This document shows, piece by piece, positions 13,051 through 25,900 of a stretch of 64,000 nt of DNA. This DNA is from Formicarius rufipectus (taxonomy: Eukaryota > Chordata > Aves > Passeriformes > Formicariidae). The first letter of the stretch is position 1, and each line of letters opens with the position of its first letter. The position numbers and the translations under genes were made by a program. The notes under the pieces were generated by a model. That model was given only the letters and a program-made list of their open reading frames with translations, was not told the DNA's origin and did no database searches. The stretch covers positions 737,405 through 801,404 of the forward strand of contig VXAU01001246.1 of the NCBI GenBank assembly GCA_013399695.1, in the 5' to 3' direction.

Positions 13051-13530
13051 TTAGTATTTCAAATAACTGTATTTTGTTTTTGTAAGACTGAAGGGAGCTC
13101 TGGAAATAATAGGTAAAGCCTTAGCAGCTATTGAAGAACTTGTGTGAGTGCTAAATGTACAATTGGTACCCAAACCATTTGCCCTTTGGCTACTGTGAGA
13201 AGTTAGCTGGGGGTGGACTTTGGCAGTGGTGAAATAACCTGAGATGCAACTGTGGAATTGGGGGAATAGTGCACTTGTAGGGCACTTGCCTGCCCTGGAG
13301 GAAAAGACTCTGAGCATTGCATGTTTGCACTGTTTTCCTGGTAAGCAGGAGAATTTGGCCTGTGTTCCTGGCAGCCTTGAAAACAACAAATGCAGTTAGT
13401 GGTTTTTTTGCTGCCCCAGTGGAAGTCAAGCCCAGCTTGCTCCCTTGGCTACTTGTTGCAAGTACTCCCACGGCAGTTGCAGGAAAAAGCTGGTCTTGGA
13501 GTGACAAGCTTGGGGTGTAGTGAGACAAAT
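13051..13530. other. Locally GC-richer noncoding block
   Basis: This block is visibly richer in G and C than its surroundings. It carries overlapping open frames of 112 codons in two minus-strand frames and one of 67 codons on the plus strand. Several simultaneously open frames are what low TA content produces, and none shows a domain or signal. I see no repeat family. It could be an old unrecognised repeat or a noncoding conserved segment. Confidence 0.35.
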
Positions 13531-14975
13531 GGTTTCTTCAGAGCTACCCAGCACTGCATGTGACTATGGCATAGCAATCTGTGTCACAGCCATGACATCT
13601 TAATTGAAGAATAATCATAATTACTCTGTCTCTGTCTTTTCTTAAAAAAAGGGGTATGGGATCAGTGATGTAAAGATGGCTTTTCTGCAGTGCTATCTAG
13701 ATATGCATATATATGCTTCACTTATCCTAGGTAAAGGGAAATGACATTTTACAAGACCTGAAAGTGAAAATTATCTCCAAGAACCATTGCCTAACACTGT
13801 CTAAATCTCTCATAAATCAGTTTCCAGCCTTGACATCTAAGAGATGATGGAAGTCAAAATTACTTCAAAGGAAGCCAAGCTCCACTAAAGTCTCATAAGT
13901 GTCAGGAGTTTAATTTTTTTTTTTTTTTACAGCAATATTTGCAAACTGAATTTTACTGTGATTTAGTCGTCCTTGACTACCCAGTCCAAATTATCAGTGT
14001 GTCCTTTTACCTTAGAAAGGAGTATGCAGTCTTCTACACAAACTCAAAGCAAAGCTCTGATTCATGGTCAGAATGAGACAACATAGTTTGTTTTAAAATT
14101 GTATTTCAGATTTTATACACTGAAGTTTCCCTTTACCTGGTCATCTGTTAGTCTGTTTTTCTGGAATTGTTTTGTCGATTTTGGGGGAGGGTGGGCAGGT
14201 GTGCTGAGGGAGATCGTGGGGATAGAGGATCACAATGAGAAGAGATTTGCCTACAGATTCTAACCAGTATGACTTGCTTGGTATTTGATTACATGCACAG
14301 GTGGTGTTTCAGAGATGTGTGGTAATTGCTGACATAATGAACAAAAGATGAAGCTCTCTCTGGACTGAAAGAGTCTGCTGTGTATATTGATCAGGGATTT
14401 AATAAAGCTGCTTCCTGTCAGCTGTCTAAAAAATGACCCAGTAAGGACATGTTGAAGAATTATGGTGAGAAGATGAGGAGGAAGTGGCAAGAACCAAACA
14501 GTACTGCACTCACTCTCCTTCCTGGCTGTTTGAAATGTACTACCTTCAAACAGTGACAGTATCAGCTAAGATACTGGTGTAATTGAGCCTTCTTATTATT
14601 GTAAAGAAATTCCTATTAATATATACTCTGTACCTTGTCCTTTTCATCAGATTTAATTTTTGACAAGTGTGAGCATGCCTATCTTAGGCTGATACTTTTT
14701 TACTGTCTTCTTTCTTTCTCTCTCTCCTTTTTTTTTTTTTTTTGGTTCATTGTGTTTCCTGATGGGTGGATTACTCATAGAATGTTCTCCACTATAATTT
14801 ATGTTTATCTGAAAATAGGAACTGCAGTTCTTCAGCAATAACAAACTCCTCTATCTAAACAGTCTCTATTTCGTTTCATTGCCTTCATTTTCTTCATGTC
14901 CTATCATTTTTTTCATTTGCTGCTGCTGTTAATCTGACATCCTTTGCTCCAAAAAAAAAATGTGTTTTATTTACA

Positions 14976-15021
14976 GGGCACAGCATTTGGAAGTGCTCCT
15001 GTACCTTCTCGCAGGCAATTA
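14976..15021 (+). other. Candidate 46-base exon (plus strand), unproven
   Basis: A TGTTTTATTTACAG acceptor is followed by 46 bases and a perfect GTGAGT donor at 15022. Two frames are open: one reads GTAFGSAPVPSRRQL and the other AQHLEVLLYLLAGNY. The base before the donor is T, which weakens it. I know no gene with either peptide, and short open stretches between splice-like motifs are common by chance. Confidence 0.1.
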
Positions 15022-16392
15022 TGTGAGTCTCTTAAATTCCGCTCTGTGTCGTAAAGATGACTATGTGTTCATGTTTTGTAGCATGGCATGCCAATATAGA
15101 GTTAATGCCCTGAGGTCAATATTCAACCACTGGTGTTGTATATTACCTGTAATGTGTTTGTAGCTGACAGCTTCTATTGACCCCCTTTATTTCTTTGTTG
15201 TGGTTTGTTCAACACATCATAAAATGGGGCTGTGCTGTGCACTATAGAGTTGCAAGAAGGGAAGAAAATACCATGATGACTCAAAGTCTGGAGGGGAATA
15301 AGAATAATATTATAAGATCATGTGTGCAACATAGTAATGACTAGCATTGTTAAAACTAAAGAATCCCTTTTTCCTGTTTTTCAAATTAGTCTCTCCATTG
15401 TGCAGAAAAAAATAAAAAAATCTGGATCTCAAAAAATGAAAAAAATGGACAAATCAAACAATATGGTGTAAGGCAGACATTACTGAGACCAACTTTATTC
15501 CTTATAAGACTTTCCTTCTAATTAATTCGAAGAACAAGTCCATCCACTGAGTAGGGCAGGAAAGGGAACTTTTTGAAAGGGATCCCATTCTTTTTTTTTT
15601 TTTTCCTTAGGTCCATTGGAATTATTGCTAATGAGTATGATTTCTTTTAAAGGGAAACAAATTCCCCGTTCTTCACCAAAACTCCAAGAAATCACAAACA
15701 AAATGTGCTAGATATTAAGAAGGAAAAAGAGAAAGTCTTGCATTCTAATTCAAGATGATCACTCTGCTGCATTAACAGTGTTTGTGTGTGTGTATATTGA
15801 ATATATAGATTCTCAGAATACCATCAGACTTTGAGATGAGGACTTTCTTACATTCCTTGAGTTATTTCTCTCTTTCTCCTCCTACCTTGAGTTAATGTCC
15901 ATCCTAAAGAGATTGGTGTCTTCCATATGCATATAATGAGCTACAACCATACACTGCATTATTATAATTACTATGCACTGCATCACACCGCTGAATGTCA
16001 AATGGATTCATTATATTATGACATTACAGGCTTATTCATAAAATACAGTGCCGTTTGAATGATACTTCATTGTTGGCAGTCTTGAAACATGTTGCTTGCA
16101 TAAATTCACTGGTGCTGCTCTTGTGTATTCCAAGGAAAACATATGGCATTTGTCTATGAGTGTGGGTCTTGCAGAAGTAACAGAAAATACAATCTGTATA
16201 TGACTGTCCTTTCTTTTGTGCAATTATCTAAGATGTTTCTATTCTACTGAGTATTTCTAAGGGAAGAAAAAAATACCAAGATGTAACACTCTTCATGAAA
16301 TATAATTGTTCTCCTATTACAGTTATTTAAGGTATGGTGGAAAGAATTAATATTCTCATTGAGTCCTTCAGAAAAACAGTGCTGAAGTTATT

Positions 16393-16422
16393 TTTATCCA
16401 ATATGTATTTATCCAATATGTA
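16393..16422. repeat. Perfect 15-base tandem duplication
   Basis: The unit TTTATCCAATATGTA occurs twice with no spacer and no mismatch. This looks like a recent local duplication by replication slippage. Confidence 0.95.
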
Positions 16423-18477
16423 TGTCACTTAGCAGTCTGCTAAAGTGAAAATTCAAATTTCTGCCTGGTTTACTCTCATTTAAATTAGTCCTGTTACTGA
16501 TGTATATGATTAACAACATCAGTGAAGACTTTGGAAACAGACTGAAACAATAACATGCTTTAATATGCTTAATTATAAATAATCAACATTATGCAGGGTT
16601 GACAACTTCCTTCCTTGTATGAACCGCCCATTTGAGTTGAACAATGAAGTGTCATGTAATGGAAGTGTCTAGGATTTGAATATAAGGGAAAGTGTGGGAA
16701 GGGCAGAAAATGTTTTAACTGCTAAAGACAGGTTAAAAATTTGTGTGTAATGAGATGAAGATGCAGAACTCTGAAGTGAACAAAGGAATAGTTCATGGTT
16801 GGTTTAAATCTGTAGATGAGTAGGCTGGAAGAAGTGGTGAGAATCTCTGTGCTCAGTTGATGAAATAATAGTAAAACTAACATGGCTGAAATGGTGAGGC
16901 ATGAGAAGTAACTTTAAAACAGCATATATATAGAATGTGTCCGTGGCTTAACTGTGATGCAAATGGAAGCTAAAGAAACACATAAATAAGGGAATCCTTG
17001 ACATTGGCGAAATTATTTCAGGCCAGCTGTTTGTTTTCTGCTTTTGTTGTGTTCTGGGCGACCAAGGTTGTATGGAACTATGAATATGTTGCTCTGAAGT
17101 TCTAACTGGAAGCTGGAATTCTAGCTTGAACATCCTAAGCTTATCTTTTAGTCACTGGTGATAACTTTTCTGGTCTTTGTAAAGCATTAAGTGTTATTAT
17201 TGTTCCTGTACAGAAATGGGAAATGAGGATGTCAGGGAATGCAGAGCATGAGTGCTGCTGGATCAGTGCTGTGTCCTATCACATAGAAACTGAAAGGCAG
17301 CAGAAATGTTTTTTTCCAGATGGTGTGACCAGTGATCCTACAGTAACTCTACTGCAATGAAAGAGGCAAGATTAATTTTATCTCAGTTTATGTGAGGTGG
17401 TTTAGACTACAGGGGACTTGTGGATGCTTTAGAGTGAGCAGGATTGACTCTGTGGTGGTGTTGCAAGTCATTGGGAAGTCACAGACCTCTGGGCATCCAA
17501 AGCCATTGTAGACACTGACTGGCATTTGTGCCAATGCTGTTACCACATTTCCTCTTGTAGCCCGGGGTCCAGGGAAGCTACTGGTGAAATGGGGCAAAAC
17601 AGAGAGTGGACCAGACTTAAGATGCTGTTGTATAACATTTTAAAGTAAAAAATTTTCTACTTATAGGGCATTTTCACTCTCTGACTAGAAACTATGAGAC
17701 ACCAAGTATAAGGATAGCTAATAAATTCCAGTATGGGAGTTAAGACTCCTTCCACAAGATAAAAACTTGCCTTCTGAAATTGAATTGGTTGCAACTTTGT
17801 TTCTGTTTTACAATAGAGACACCAAAAGAAGTGGAAAAAAAGAAATGTACAATCCAAGTTGATCAAAAAATAATAGATAATCTGTAATTAGCAAGAGAGC
17901 AAGCTAAATGGAGAGTCCAAAGTGAATGTAGATGTCATTAGGAATCTAATGATAGCTTTATGACATTGGAGTACTGCTGACCTAAAGGCAAAACAGATTT
18001 ACAAAATGCAGTTATGACTAAATAAAATTTCATATCAAAGCAAGATGCAGCTCAGGTTTTTTGGCAGAGTTGCAATATATAGGTGAAACTGGCTCTCACA
18101 TTTTCTTGTCTCTTGCCCATTACATAGAGTAGAAGCACAAATACACCAGTGAAATATATAAAGTAAATCCCACATTTCTGAAAACACACATGTTCATTGC
18201 AAGATTTCTTTGAAACTGCACTTTTGCCGTGCTAAAGTATATGTTAGAGTCAGGGGTTTAGGTTTATATCCTGTGTTAAAATGTAGTCAATCTTGCACCA
18301 CGTGAGAGAGCTTTAACTTTTTTAATACCCATGTTACTTCTTAGAAATACGTTTTACTTATTTAACTGAAATGCCCTCAAACTACAAGTAATTGCCACTT
18401 GAAGGCAACCATGGGTAGTACTTTTTAAGATAATGTTTTATCATTTGCATGTAATTTGGGAAATGAAAAATGCTTAC

Positions 18478-18495
18478 CTGTTTTGATTAGCACTA
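18478..18495 (-). other. Candidate 18-base microexon (minus strand), unproven
   Basis: On the minus strand a long pyrimidine tract ending TTTCCTCTTCCAAG is followed by 18 bases and a strong ACAG|GTAAGC donor. An alternative AG three bases on would give a 15-base exon. One frame reads SANQN with flanking split codons. Length, strong donor and long upstream pyrimidine tract resemble neural microexons, but the same combination arises by chance at this rate. Confidence 0.12.
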
Positions 18496-18998
18496 CTTGG
18501 AAGAGGAAATCAATGGGAAGAAATAGCATAGAAAGAACTTTGCCATACTGGATGTTCCTGAAACAGAGTAGGATCCCAACAAAAATCAATACAGTTACGT
18601 GGTATCAGACAATCAACTTACAGACAGAAAAAAATGGATCATACATTTGGAATATCCATACGGTATCCAAAGAATTTCATACCATCTAATGATAAGAAAA
18701 GTGACAGAATTAAATGTAACTAAATTAATCATCTAGACATGGAATTTCATACAATGAAAAATTAAAAGTAAACCAACCTAACATCAAAATTAAAGAAATC
18801 AGAGTCTTAGTTGGTTGATAAATGGCACTTACAATGTTGCAATCTGACAAACAAAGTTTAATTACTTGGGGCCAATGTAAATCCTTCTGAGTTTTAAATT
18901 CAGCTGGATTTTAATTTTGATTTTAATTGCAGCAGAAAATATGTAGAGCAGAAATTGCAAGTGTTACATTCACATGATAAAACATCTTAAGTACTTAC

Positions 18999-19047
18999 CC
19001 ACTATCAAAGTATTTCAAGGCACTCGATGGATGGTTTTTTTGGTCAA
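18999..19047 (-). other. Candidate 49-base exon (minus strand), unproven
   Basis: The minus-strand acceptor CTTGTTTTCTCCTCCTAG ends at 19048 and the donor TGG|GTAAGT starts at 18998; both are close to consensus. Exactly one of the three frames is open. It reads DQKNHPSSALKYFDS with two bases left over at each end, and it includes a CpG-containing serine codon (TCG) in a CpG-poor region. It is one of the better exon-like motifs in the window. No gene is recognised from the peptide. Confidence 0.2.
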
Positions 19048-19696
19048 CTAGGAGGAGAAAACAAGGCGATAAGATAAAATGCTGCGCAGTTAATTATTTT
19101 TATTGATTTATGGTGCATTCCATTGAGTAGTTTTATGATAAAGAGAAAAACCTAGGATGGTAGTGGTCATTGCATAAGTTCTGAATGAAAACATTTGAAA
19201 TGTTTTATTTCAGAATTTTAATGAAATTTACATAAATGGAGTCATATGCTCATAAAAACAGATTCTCTTAAGAAAAAGTATTGGCAGTCATTTTCATGTA
19301 GAGTTGATCAGAATATATAGAGTTGAGATGTGTGTAAGAAGTAATTTGATTAAAACTATATTAAAAAGACTTGCTAAAAACATCTGCACATTTGTAAAGT
19401 ATTTTCTGCAGTGGTTTATCTATCACAATTCTCTTCTACATATGGTACAAATTATAAGCCTAAGAAAATAGAGTATTTTGAGCTTTGTAAGGAAATTTTA
19501 CCCTCACGGAAGAGTGCAAAACTCCCCTCCCCAGCAATAGGTTAGATGGGCGTTCTCCAGACTGGGCATCTGACTAAGAAGATTCTAAATATCTTCATCT
19601 CACAGAGACACCAATTAGCTGAGCCTCTCTTAAGCTGTGCAGAAGGGAAAGACCCAAACTTCATGCAAACCTGAGCTATTAAAGGCTGTCTCTTAA

Positions 19697-20116
19697 TCAG
19701 GGAATCGTTTATGTTGGAAAAAATCCTTAAGATCAAGTCCAACCATTAAACTAACACTGCAAAGTCCATTACTAAACCGTGTTGCTGAGTGCCACATCTA
19801 CATGTTTGTTCAATACCTCCAGGGATGGTGACTCCATGACTTCCCTGGGCAGCCTATGTGTGACTACAGTGAAGAAACTTTTCCTAATATCTGATCTAAA
19901 CTTCTCCTGGAGCAACTTGAGGACTTTTCCTCTGATCCTATCGGTGTTACTTGAGAGAAGCGAGCCACCCCCACCTCACTACAGCCTCCTTTCAGGTGAT
20001 TGTACAGAGGAGTAAGGTCCCCCCTGAGACTCCCCTTTTCCAGGCTGAACACCTCCAGCTCCCTCAGCTTCTCCTCACAGGACTTGTGCTGCAGACCCTT
20101 CACCAGCTCTGTTGCT
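19697..20116 (-). mobile_element. CR1 LINE fragment, ORF2 C-terminus and 3' end
   Basis: This is a second CR1 copy on the minus strand, from a different subfamily than the copy at 3262-4165. The left edge shows the GAATCGTTTATGTTGGA-like 3' terminus and AAGATCAAGTCCAACC. The minus strand at 20103-19960 encodes the CR1 C-terminal stretches KLRELEVFSLEKGSLRGDL and LYNHLKGGCSEVGV. The reading frame is damaged further downstream, so it is inactive. The copy is truncated on its 5' side near 20116. Confidence 0.93.
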
Positions 20117-22179
20117 ATTCTGTACAGTAGTAGGTGTATGCAGTATAGCAGAAGCTGATCCAGAGAATTAAGTGATTTAGGTAAATACAGTGGAGGAAAA
20201 GTTGTCTTTATATGGAAAAAGTCCAGTTGTGCAGCAATGAATCTGAGTAGCTCAGTGTCTTAGTAGGACTCAGCACAGGTAAGATTTTTGTGAGCTCAGG
20301 AGCCTTGCTAACTGCAAGCTAATCCTGAATGGTTTCTCTCTTTAAGATTTTGACTGAAATTATGGTTTTGGAAGAGGTAAATTATGATTTATTTTTTTTT
20401 TTAATTACCAGTTTTCTTACAGGAGGTTCTTAAATATTTCCAAGGTATGCAGAGAAGTAAATTTAGTATGGCTTGAATGGGGAATAAACAAACCCACTTA
20501 ATTATTGTAAAAAAAGTATGTTCTTAATTCTATAGAAGTTTAGATTTATGCAAGTGTGATGTTTATAGATTCAGAATCTGTCAGGCTAGAGCATATAAAT
20601 GTATATGACTAATTTAAAAAAATTCCAGTCAGATTTTAGTGAAAGGAATTTACTTTCAAAAATTAAGCAAATAATTTATTAGAAATAAATAATTTAAATT
20701 CTATTTATTAGAAATATAGTATGTAAATATTAATAATCCTTAGTATTGTTTTATGTTTTTGGCTCATAATTCTTCATTGTACTAGTTCTAAAAATGGCCT
20801 AGTGTGACAGTCACCTGCTAAATTTAATATAAAACTTCTTTACGAAATTATCCATCTAACTGAATAATTTTTTGATCGGATTTTTTAACTCAGTAATATG
20901 TTCTTAGTGATTTAGGCTTATTGTAATGTAATCACAAGTTATAGTCCTATTAACTCCAGTGGATGTTAGATCATGCTCTGTTTTTGCAAAATGAGAAAAT
21001 ATATATTCTGACAACTGTTTTATTAATGTGTTATTATTTTTAAGTCTTTCATTTGTGGAAGAGAATTCTGATTCTTTTAACAGCAGATTCTGCTTTCATT
21101 TCTGTTTCTATGGAAACAAACATTAGGACACTGAAAGTTTTTAAAGAGTGATTATTTGAAAACATTGGAGACTGGAAATTTCATTTAGCAAATTTGTAAT
21201 CCAGTCATAAAAACCACAGAACTTGGATATAAAACAGAAATAAAAAGTTTCTGTGCGGTAGCTTAACATTGTTTCTTCATTCCATGATTGAAAAAAAGGA
21301 TTTTTCCTGCTCGTACAAAGCTCCCCAAGTAGAGTACTACATGGAAGGATGTGATTCTGTACCTTAGAATTGAGGAATTTGTAGAAATTGTGTTATTCAT
21401 CAGTTTGTGATTAATGAGGGAGAGTACTATTTATTGGACTTCTAGGTACAGTGGTGCTTTAAAAATCAGTTTGATTTGCATACTACACCTGGATATAGAA
21501 GAAGAAAACAAATATGTTATTGCTGTCTTACCGTGGCTTTGGCTGTCTTGGTTGTCTTATCATTGTGCATGAAAAAACCCTATGGTCATCATTGGATTTA
21601 AAAATAGATACTGTTTCCTGTTTAAATAAATTAGCCTTTCAAAAACTTAGTCTTTCATCATTGAACTAAATAGTCTGTCAGGGTGAGGTTCACCAAATTC
21701 AGGCATGATCAATTCTTCCTGTCCTGCTTTGCATTCGTGGCTACACCTTAATCAAGGGAAACTAGAGCACTGAAGCCATGAGCTTGAAGAATTGCTTGGT
21801 CTGTTTGTTGTTTTTCACTGCCACTGTAGTGTGTAAAAATGAGACATTGTTTTACACTTACTTTGAAAATTAAAATATGAAAACTGAGGTGATCCACTGA
21901 AATTAGGTAGACTCCTGCTAAATTACTTTTAAACCACTTGTTAATTTTAAAAAGAAAGCATCTTCTGGGCTTCTTGAGCTACCTCAGGTATCTATAACTG
22001 AATGTTTTTGGAAATTCTCTCTTTAAAATGTCTATAAAGTTCATAAGGATACATTTATTTAAAGGAGTTTCTGTATGGAATCCCATAATATTCTGGAGTT
22101 TAGTAAGCTTTTTTCCCCATGGAAATAAGCAGAAATATCAGTGACAGGTCATAAATTACAGCTTGGCAGGTGAAAAATG
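20117..22179. other. Unique AT-rich noncoding sequence
   Basis: No gene is recognised. An imperfect duplication is visible (ATTTATTAGAAATA at 20674-20687 and again at 20703-20716). A strong CACAG|GTAAGA donor at 20281 has no open frame behind it. Confidence 0.55.
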
Positions 22180-22376
22180 GGCATTAGGAAGAACTCAAGG
22201 AGAGTGCTGCAGCCCTCAAGAGGTTGCTCAGGTTGTAAAATCTCCATCCTCATATGTTTTCATGACTTGAGCAGTTGGGGGCATGGCTGAGCTCCCCAGG
22301 AGCTGTGGTAGTTCCAAGCAGGGGCAGGACAAGATGACCTCCATAGACTCCTTCCAGCCAATGCGTCTCTGAGTCT
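22180..22376 (+). mobile_element. Old CR1 LINE 3' end
   Basis: On the plus strand the order of CR1 3'-end landmarks is kept despite heavy divergence. ATTAGGAAGAACT is followed by a GAGGTTGCTCAGG stretch, then a CAGGGGCAGGACAAGATGACCTCCATAGACTCCTTCCAGCC-like segment. That segment corresponds to the family's GATGATCT...CCTTCCAACC ending, and then GTCTCTGAGTCTGT in place of the terminal octamer repeats. It is clearly older than the other two CR1 copies and in the opposite orientation. Confidence 0.75.
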
Positions 22377-22861
22377 GTAATTTGGGAAGCACTACTGTGG
22401 ATGGAAAGAAAGGAAAGAATGTGCAGTTGCTGAAGCTGAATCTTCCTTTTGAGTTTATTTTCTGTTTGCAAATTCACATGCAGTTAATCTAAGGAACTTT
22501 AACTGGTAAACCCAGTAATTTATCTTTTGAAGTGGTTAATGATTGGTTTCAAGATTTTCAAATGAGTTTGACTTTTCAAAGTGATGATACTTTTTTCTAA
22601 TTCTAAAAATAAGGTTAACATAGTAAATAATTCTTCAATTAAAGTAATTTTTCATTTTAGACCTAACAAAGTATTTTTTGATTGATCTGATCATTTTAAT
22701 TCAGGCATAAAACTGAAGAGTTTCTTATTCACCTAACTCTATTATGAGTAATGAAATTGAATCTCTGATAGATCTCCTTCAGGAGAAAACTCAGAGATTC
22801 ATTTATTCTGAATAAATTACCTCTCAAAGTAGTCCCATTTCCAATCAGTTATCTAAAATCT

Positions 22862-22965
22862 GACAGTGGTGTTGGTGGGATTTTCTTGGTGTTTTGTTTG
22901 TTTGTTTTCAGGTTTTGTTTGGGGTTTTTTTGGTTTTTGATTAAAAAAAATATTATTTTTTTTAA
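22862..22965. repeat. T/G low-complexity tract
   Basis: GTTTTG, TTTG and GGTTTTTTT units, followed by AT-rich simple sequence. It is of the same type as 496-625. Confidence 0.8.
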
Positions 22966-25900
22966 AATTGTAATGAATTGCCAATATAGGCATATGTTAG
23001 CTTATGCTTTGTCAGTGGAGTAATTTACCTCATTCAGTTTTCTTGCCTTTTGACTGCTGTAATATTGCTGCTGTTCCTGGACTCTTCCTCAGCAAAAAAT
23101 CCTTCTCTTTTCCAGATGGCCATCTACTATGCTGTAATGATAGTAATGCATACTTTCAGGTTGTCCATTAAATGTTCCTGTGAAAAACTTTTCCTGTTAG
23201 TAATGTAGCTGTTGAGTTGTAAATACTTTGTTGATCACATAGTTATCAGATGTTTATATAAAGAAAGCATCAGGAAAATGAAGAAAAACATGTGCAAAAA
23301 ACTATGATGCTTTTTCTCATTAATGAGAGTAAAAGGGTAGTAAGAGTACATAGCAATTTGAAATAAAGCCTCCAGTGAAAGAGACTGTAGTAGAGAAAGG
23401 ATGCAATAGTGAATGTGATAGTGACTATTTCTGCTCAGAAAATGTAAACTGGCAGTTCAAAGGCTCTTTCTTGGGACCTTTGAGTGTCGGAGATTTCATG
23501 GATTCAGATATTGGTCTTCTCATGGATGTTGGAGCAGACTCAAGTGGTGCAGTCTTAGGCAGAATTTGAAGTAAAGAACATATTTATTCAAGCTGTCTGA
23601 TTTAGAGTATGTGCAGTCATGAAAAAAATTTTATTCCGTCATGTGAGGAATTACAAAATCATTTTATGATGACTTACAGCCTAAACACTTGTGTTTTAAT
23701 TACCTTGGGTAACACTCAGCATTTTCAGTTATGGAGGCTGTATTTTTTTTTTTGATTAATCATTGAAATACATTAGTGCTTTTCTCTTATGTGTAGTTAA
23801 ATTAAAAACTATTGTATTCATTGTTTTGGTCAGTGGTTCTGTCCTCAGAGTATTAATGCAATTTGGGACTGCTGAAGATGGTTATTTAAAGGCTTAATAG
23901 GCTAGTCAGTGTTAAAAAGTTTTTAAACCATTCCCATTAGTGAACACTAAACACAGTGGAGAAATTCTGTGCGGCTGGGCTTATTGCCACACTATTTGTT
24001 GCATGTGTGACTGCAGATATCCCGAATATGTTTTGCCTTGACCTAACTACAGCATATAGGCTGAATAATGAGCTCTGCCATTTGACGTCCTTCTGATACA
24101 GCTATTAAACCATTAAACAGTTTTAAATCCATTGGATAGATTAAAAGATGCTGCTTTTAATCAACATGGCATGGTTTTTCCACAGATTTTCCTTCTAGGA
24201 TTTTGCAAGTGTGATTGTTGCAATCATTTGTGCATTTTATCAGCAGTGGAAAAAACACTGATAGACATTTTGCTTCAGATGGTTCAAGAGAGTTAAATGT
24301 TGGAGGAAAAATATTCAGCGTTTATCTATGCCACACAAGTTTGTGAATGCACCTTTTGCTGCTCTCTTGCTCACAGGCAAGACAGCCTATACTTTTCTAG
24401 AGAGAAGCTAGACAGATGATCTACTTGGTTGTTTTCCCATAAACACCATGGATTTTATATGCTTCATAGACCACTAATTAGAATTACTTGTTTTTAATGT
24501 GATGAAGCAAGACATTGCTAATGCTTGAATTATTTATGTGTATTTATCAAGTTCACCCATAGGAACTATAAATACAGTGAATGTGGTATGGTTTGCTAAA
24601 AATGACCATTTGGCATCATGCAATTTCAGTAGCCATGAATGTAATATATATATATTTTTATATATCAACTCAATTTTTTCAATTTCAGTCCTGCTTCAGT
24701 TAGTTTTCTAAGAAGATTTTGCTCCTTTTCATCCATTCATTGCTGACATCCACTGCTTTGCTTTTATAGAAAACTCAATTCATTATTGTCACTTGATCAT
24801 ACTGCTGAAGTTCAAATACACAGGAAGAGAATGAGAGGCTTTTATGTGCTTTGTTAAAGTCATCTATTGTGGGGAAATAAATATCTGCTGAATGTTTTCT
24901 GGAAGCTATTTCAAGTATTTGTTATAAGAAAATACAGTAAAAGCAGTATAGAAAACCTTGTTAAGCTGTTCTGTAAAGCAACAATAATTTTTATATCCCT
25001 TCTCTTCCAAATGCTAGTCATTGCCTTAGTTTGGTTGTTAAAATAGCATATTATATAAAGTTTTCTGCTTCCAGAATTTTATTTAATAAATATTTAATAT
25101 TGTTGACATTTGCCTGTGTATCTGATCTTTGGGGTGTTAAAAGACCAAAGAAAAGAAATGTAAAAATAAACAGTAAAAATGGACTCTACCATAGATAATA
25201 AATATATATTGAGATTTATTACTTATTTTTAAATTGCATGTTTTGACAGTGAAAGGTCTTATCCTCTGTACTACCAGTAGAAATCCACTGGTCATTCCTA
25301 GGTGGAAAGAATTGTTCAGTTTGGGGGTCTGTCTTTACCAGTCTTCTGCCAGCTCCATTGGAATGACTCTAGACCTGAAAGGGTGAACCAGAAAGTAGAA
25401 ATGCTCCGTGACTGGTATAAGTAATCAAGTTTCCCTATACTTGTCTAGCAAAAGGATGCAGCATGCCATGTTTTTACAGGTAAAAACTGCAAGAAAAGTT
25501 AACAGAGGCCATTATTTCTTTGAATAGTGAGTATATGCATAAATTTGACCTTATGCTAGCAGTTAATATTTTGCTCAACAATTATCATCATTATCAACCC
25601 TGGGTTGCTTGTATTTAGTTTCTGTGTGGAGGCTTAGACCTTGAAATTCAGGTATCAGACACTACTGAAGCATGACTCCAAAAAGAAAAATGCCATCATC
25701 CATGCAAACAGAGGTGTTTGGAAGACAGGCATAGGCAAGAGTATAAAGATGTGATTCACCAGCTTGATACAGGAGCTTGAATTCATGTCTTTTTTTTATT
25801 CCTTCCAAGAAGGCTGAGGCTGGATCAGTATGCATTAGTCACAGGTTTATGTACAGAACAATCCTCAGTGTTTCAGTATCATCATGTGTCCCTGCCTGCT

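Larger units (their letters stand above)
13531..19696. other. Unique noncoding sequence with weak exon-like motifs
   Basis: About 6 kb without a recognisable gene. It holds short T runs (13914-13929, 14728-14744, 15592-15604) and a perfect 15-base tandem duplication at 16393-16422. It also holds three exon-like stretches listed separately (14976-15021 plus, 18478-18495 minus, 18999-19047 minus). Confidence 0.5.

Noticed and set aside
13051..13528. Two overlapping 112-codon minus-strand frames
   Set aside because: Two long frames open over the same bases point to low TA content, not coding. Neither peptide resembles a known family.
20235..20281. Stretch ending in a strong CACAG|GTAAGA donor
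   Set aside because: All three frames contain stops between the only nearby acceptor-like AG and the donor.
21540..21570. Minus-strand 24-base stretch before a strong CACG|GTAAGA donor
   Set aside because: The acceptor lacks a pyrimidine tract, and the peptide is a repetitive TTKTAKAT.
23375..23569. 64-codon plus-strand frame rich in D, G and S
   Set aside because: It looked protein-like at first, but it has no splice sites, no homologue I recognise and a short length.
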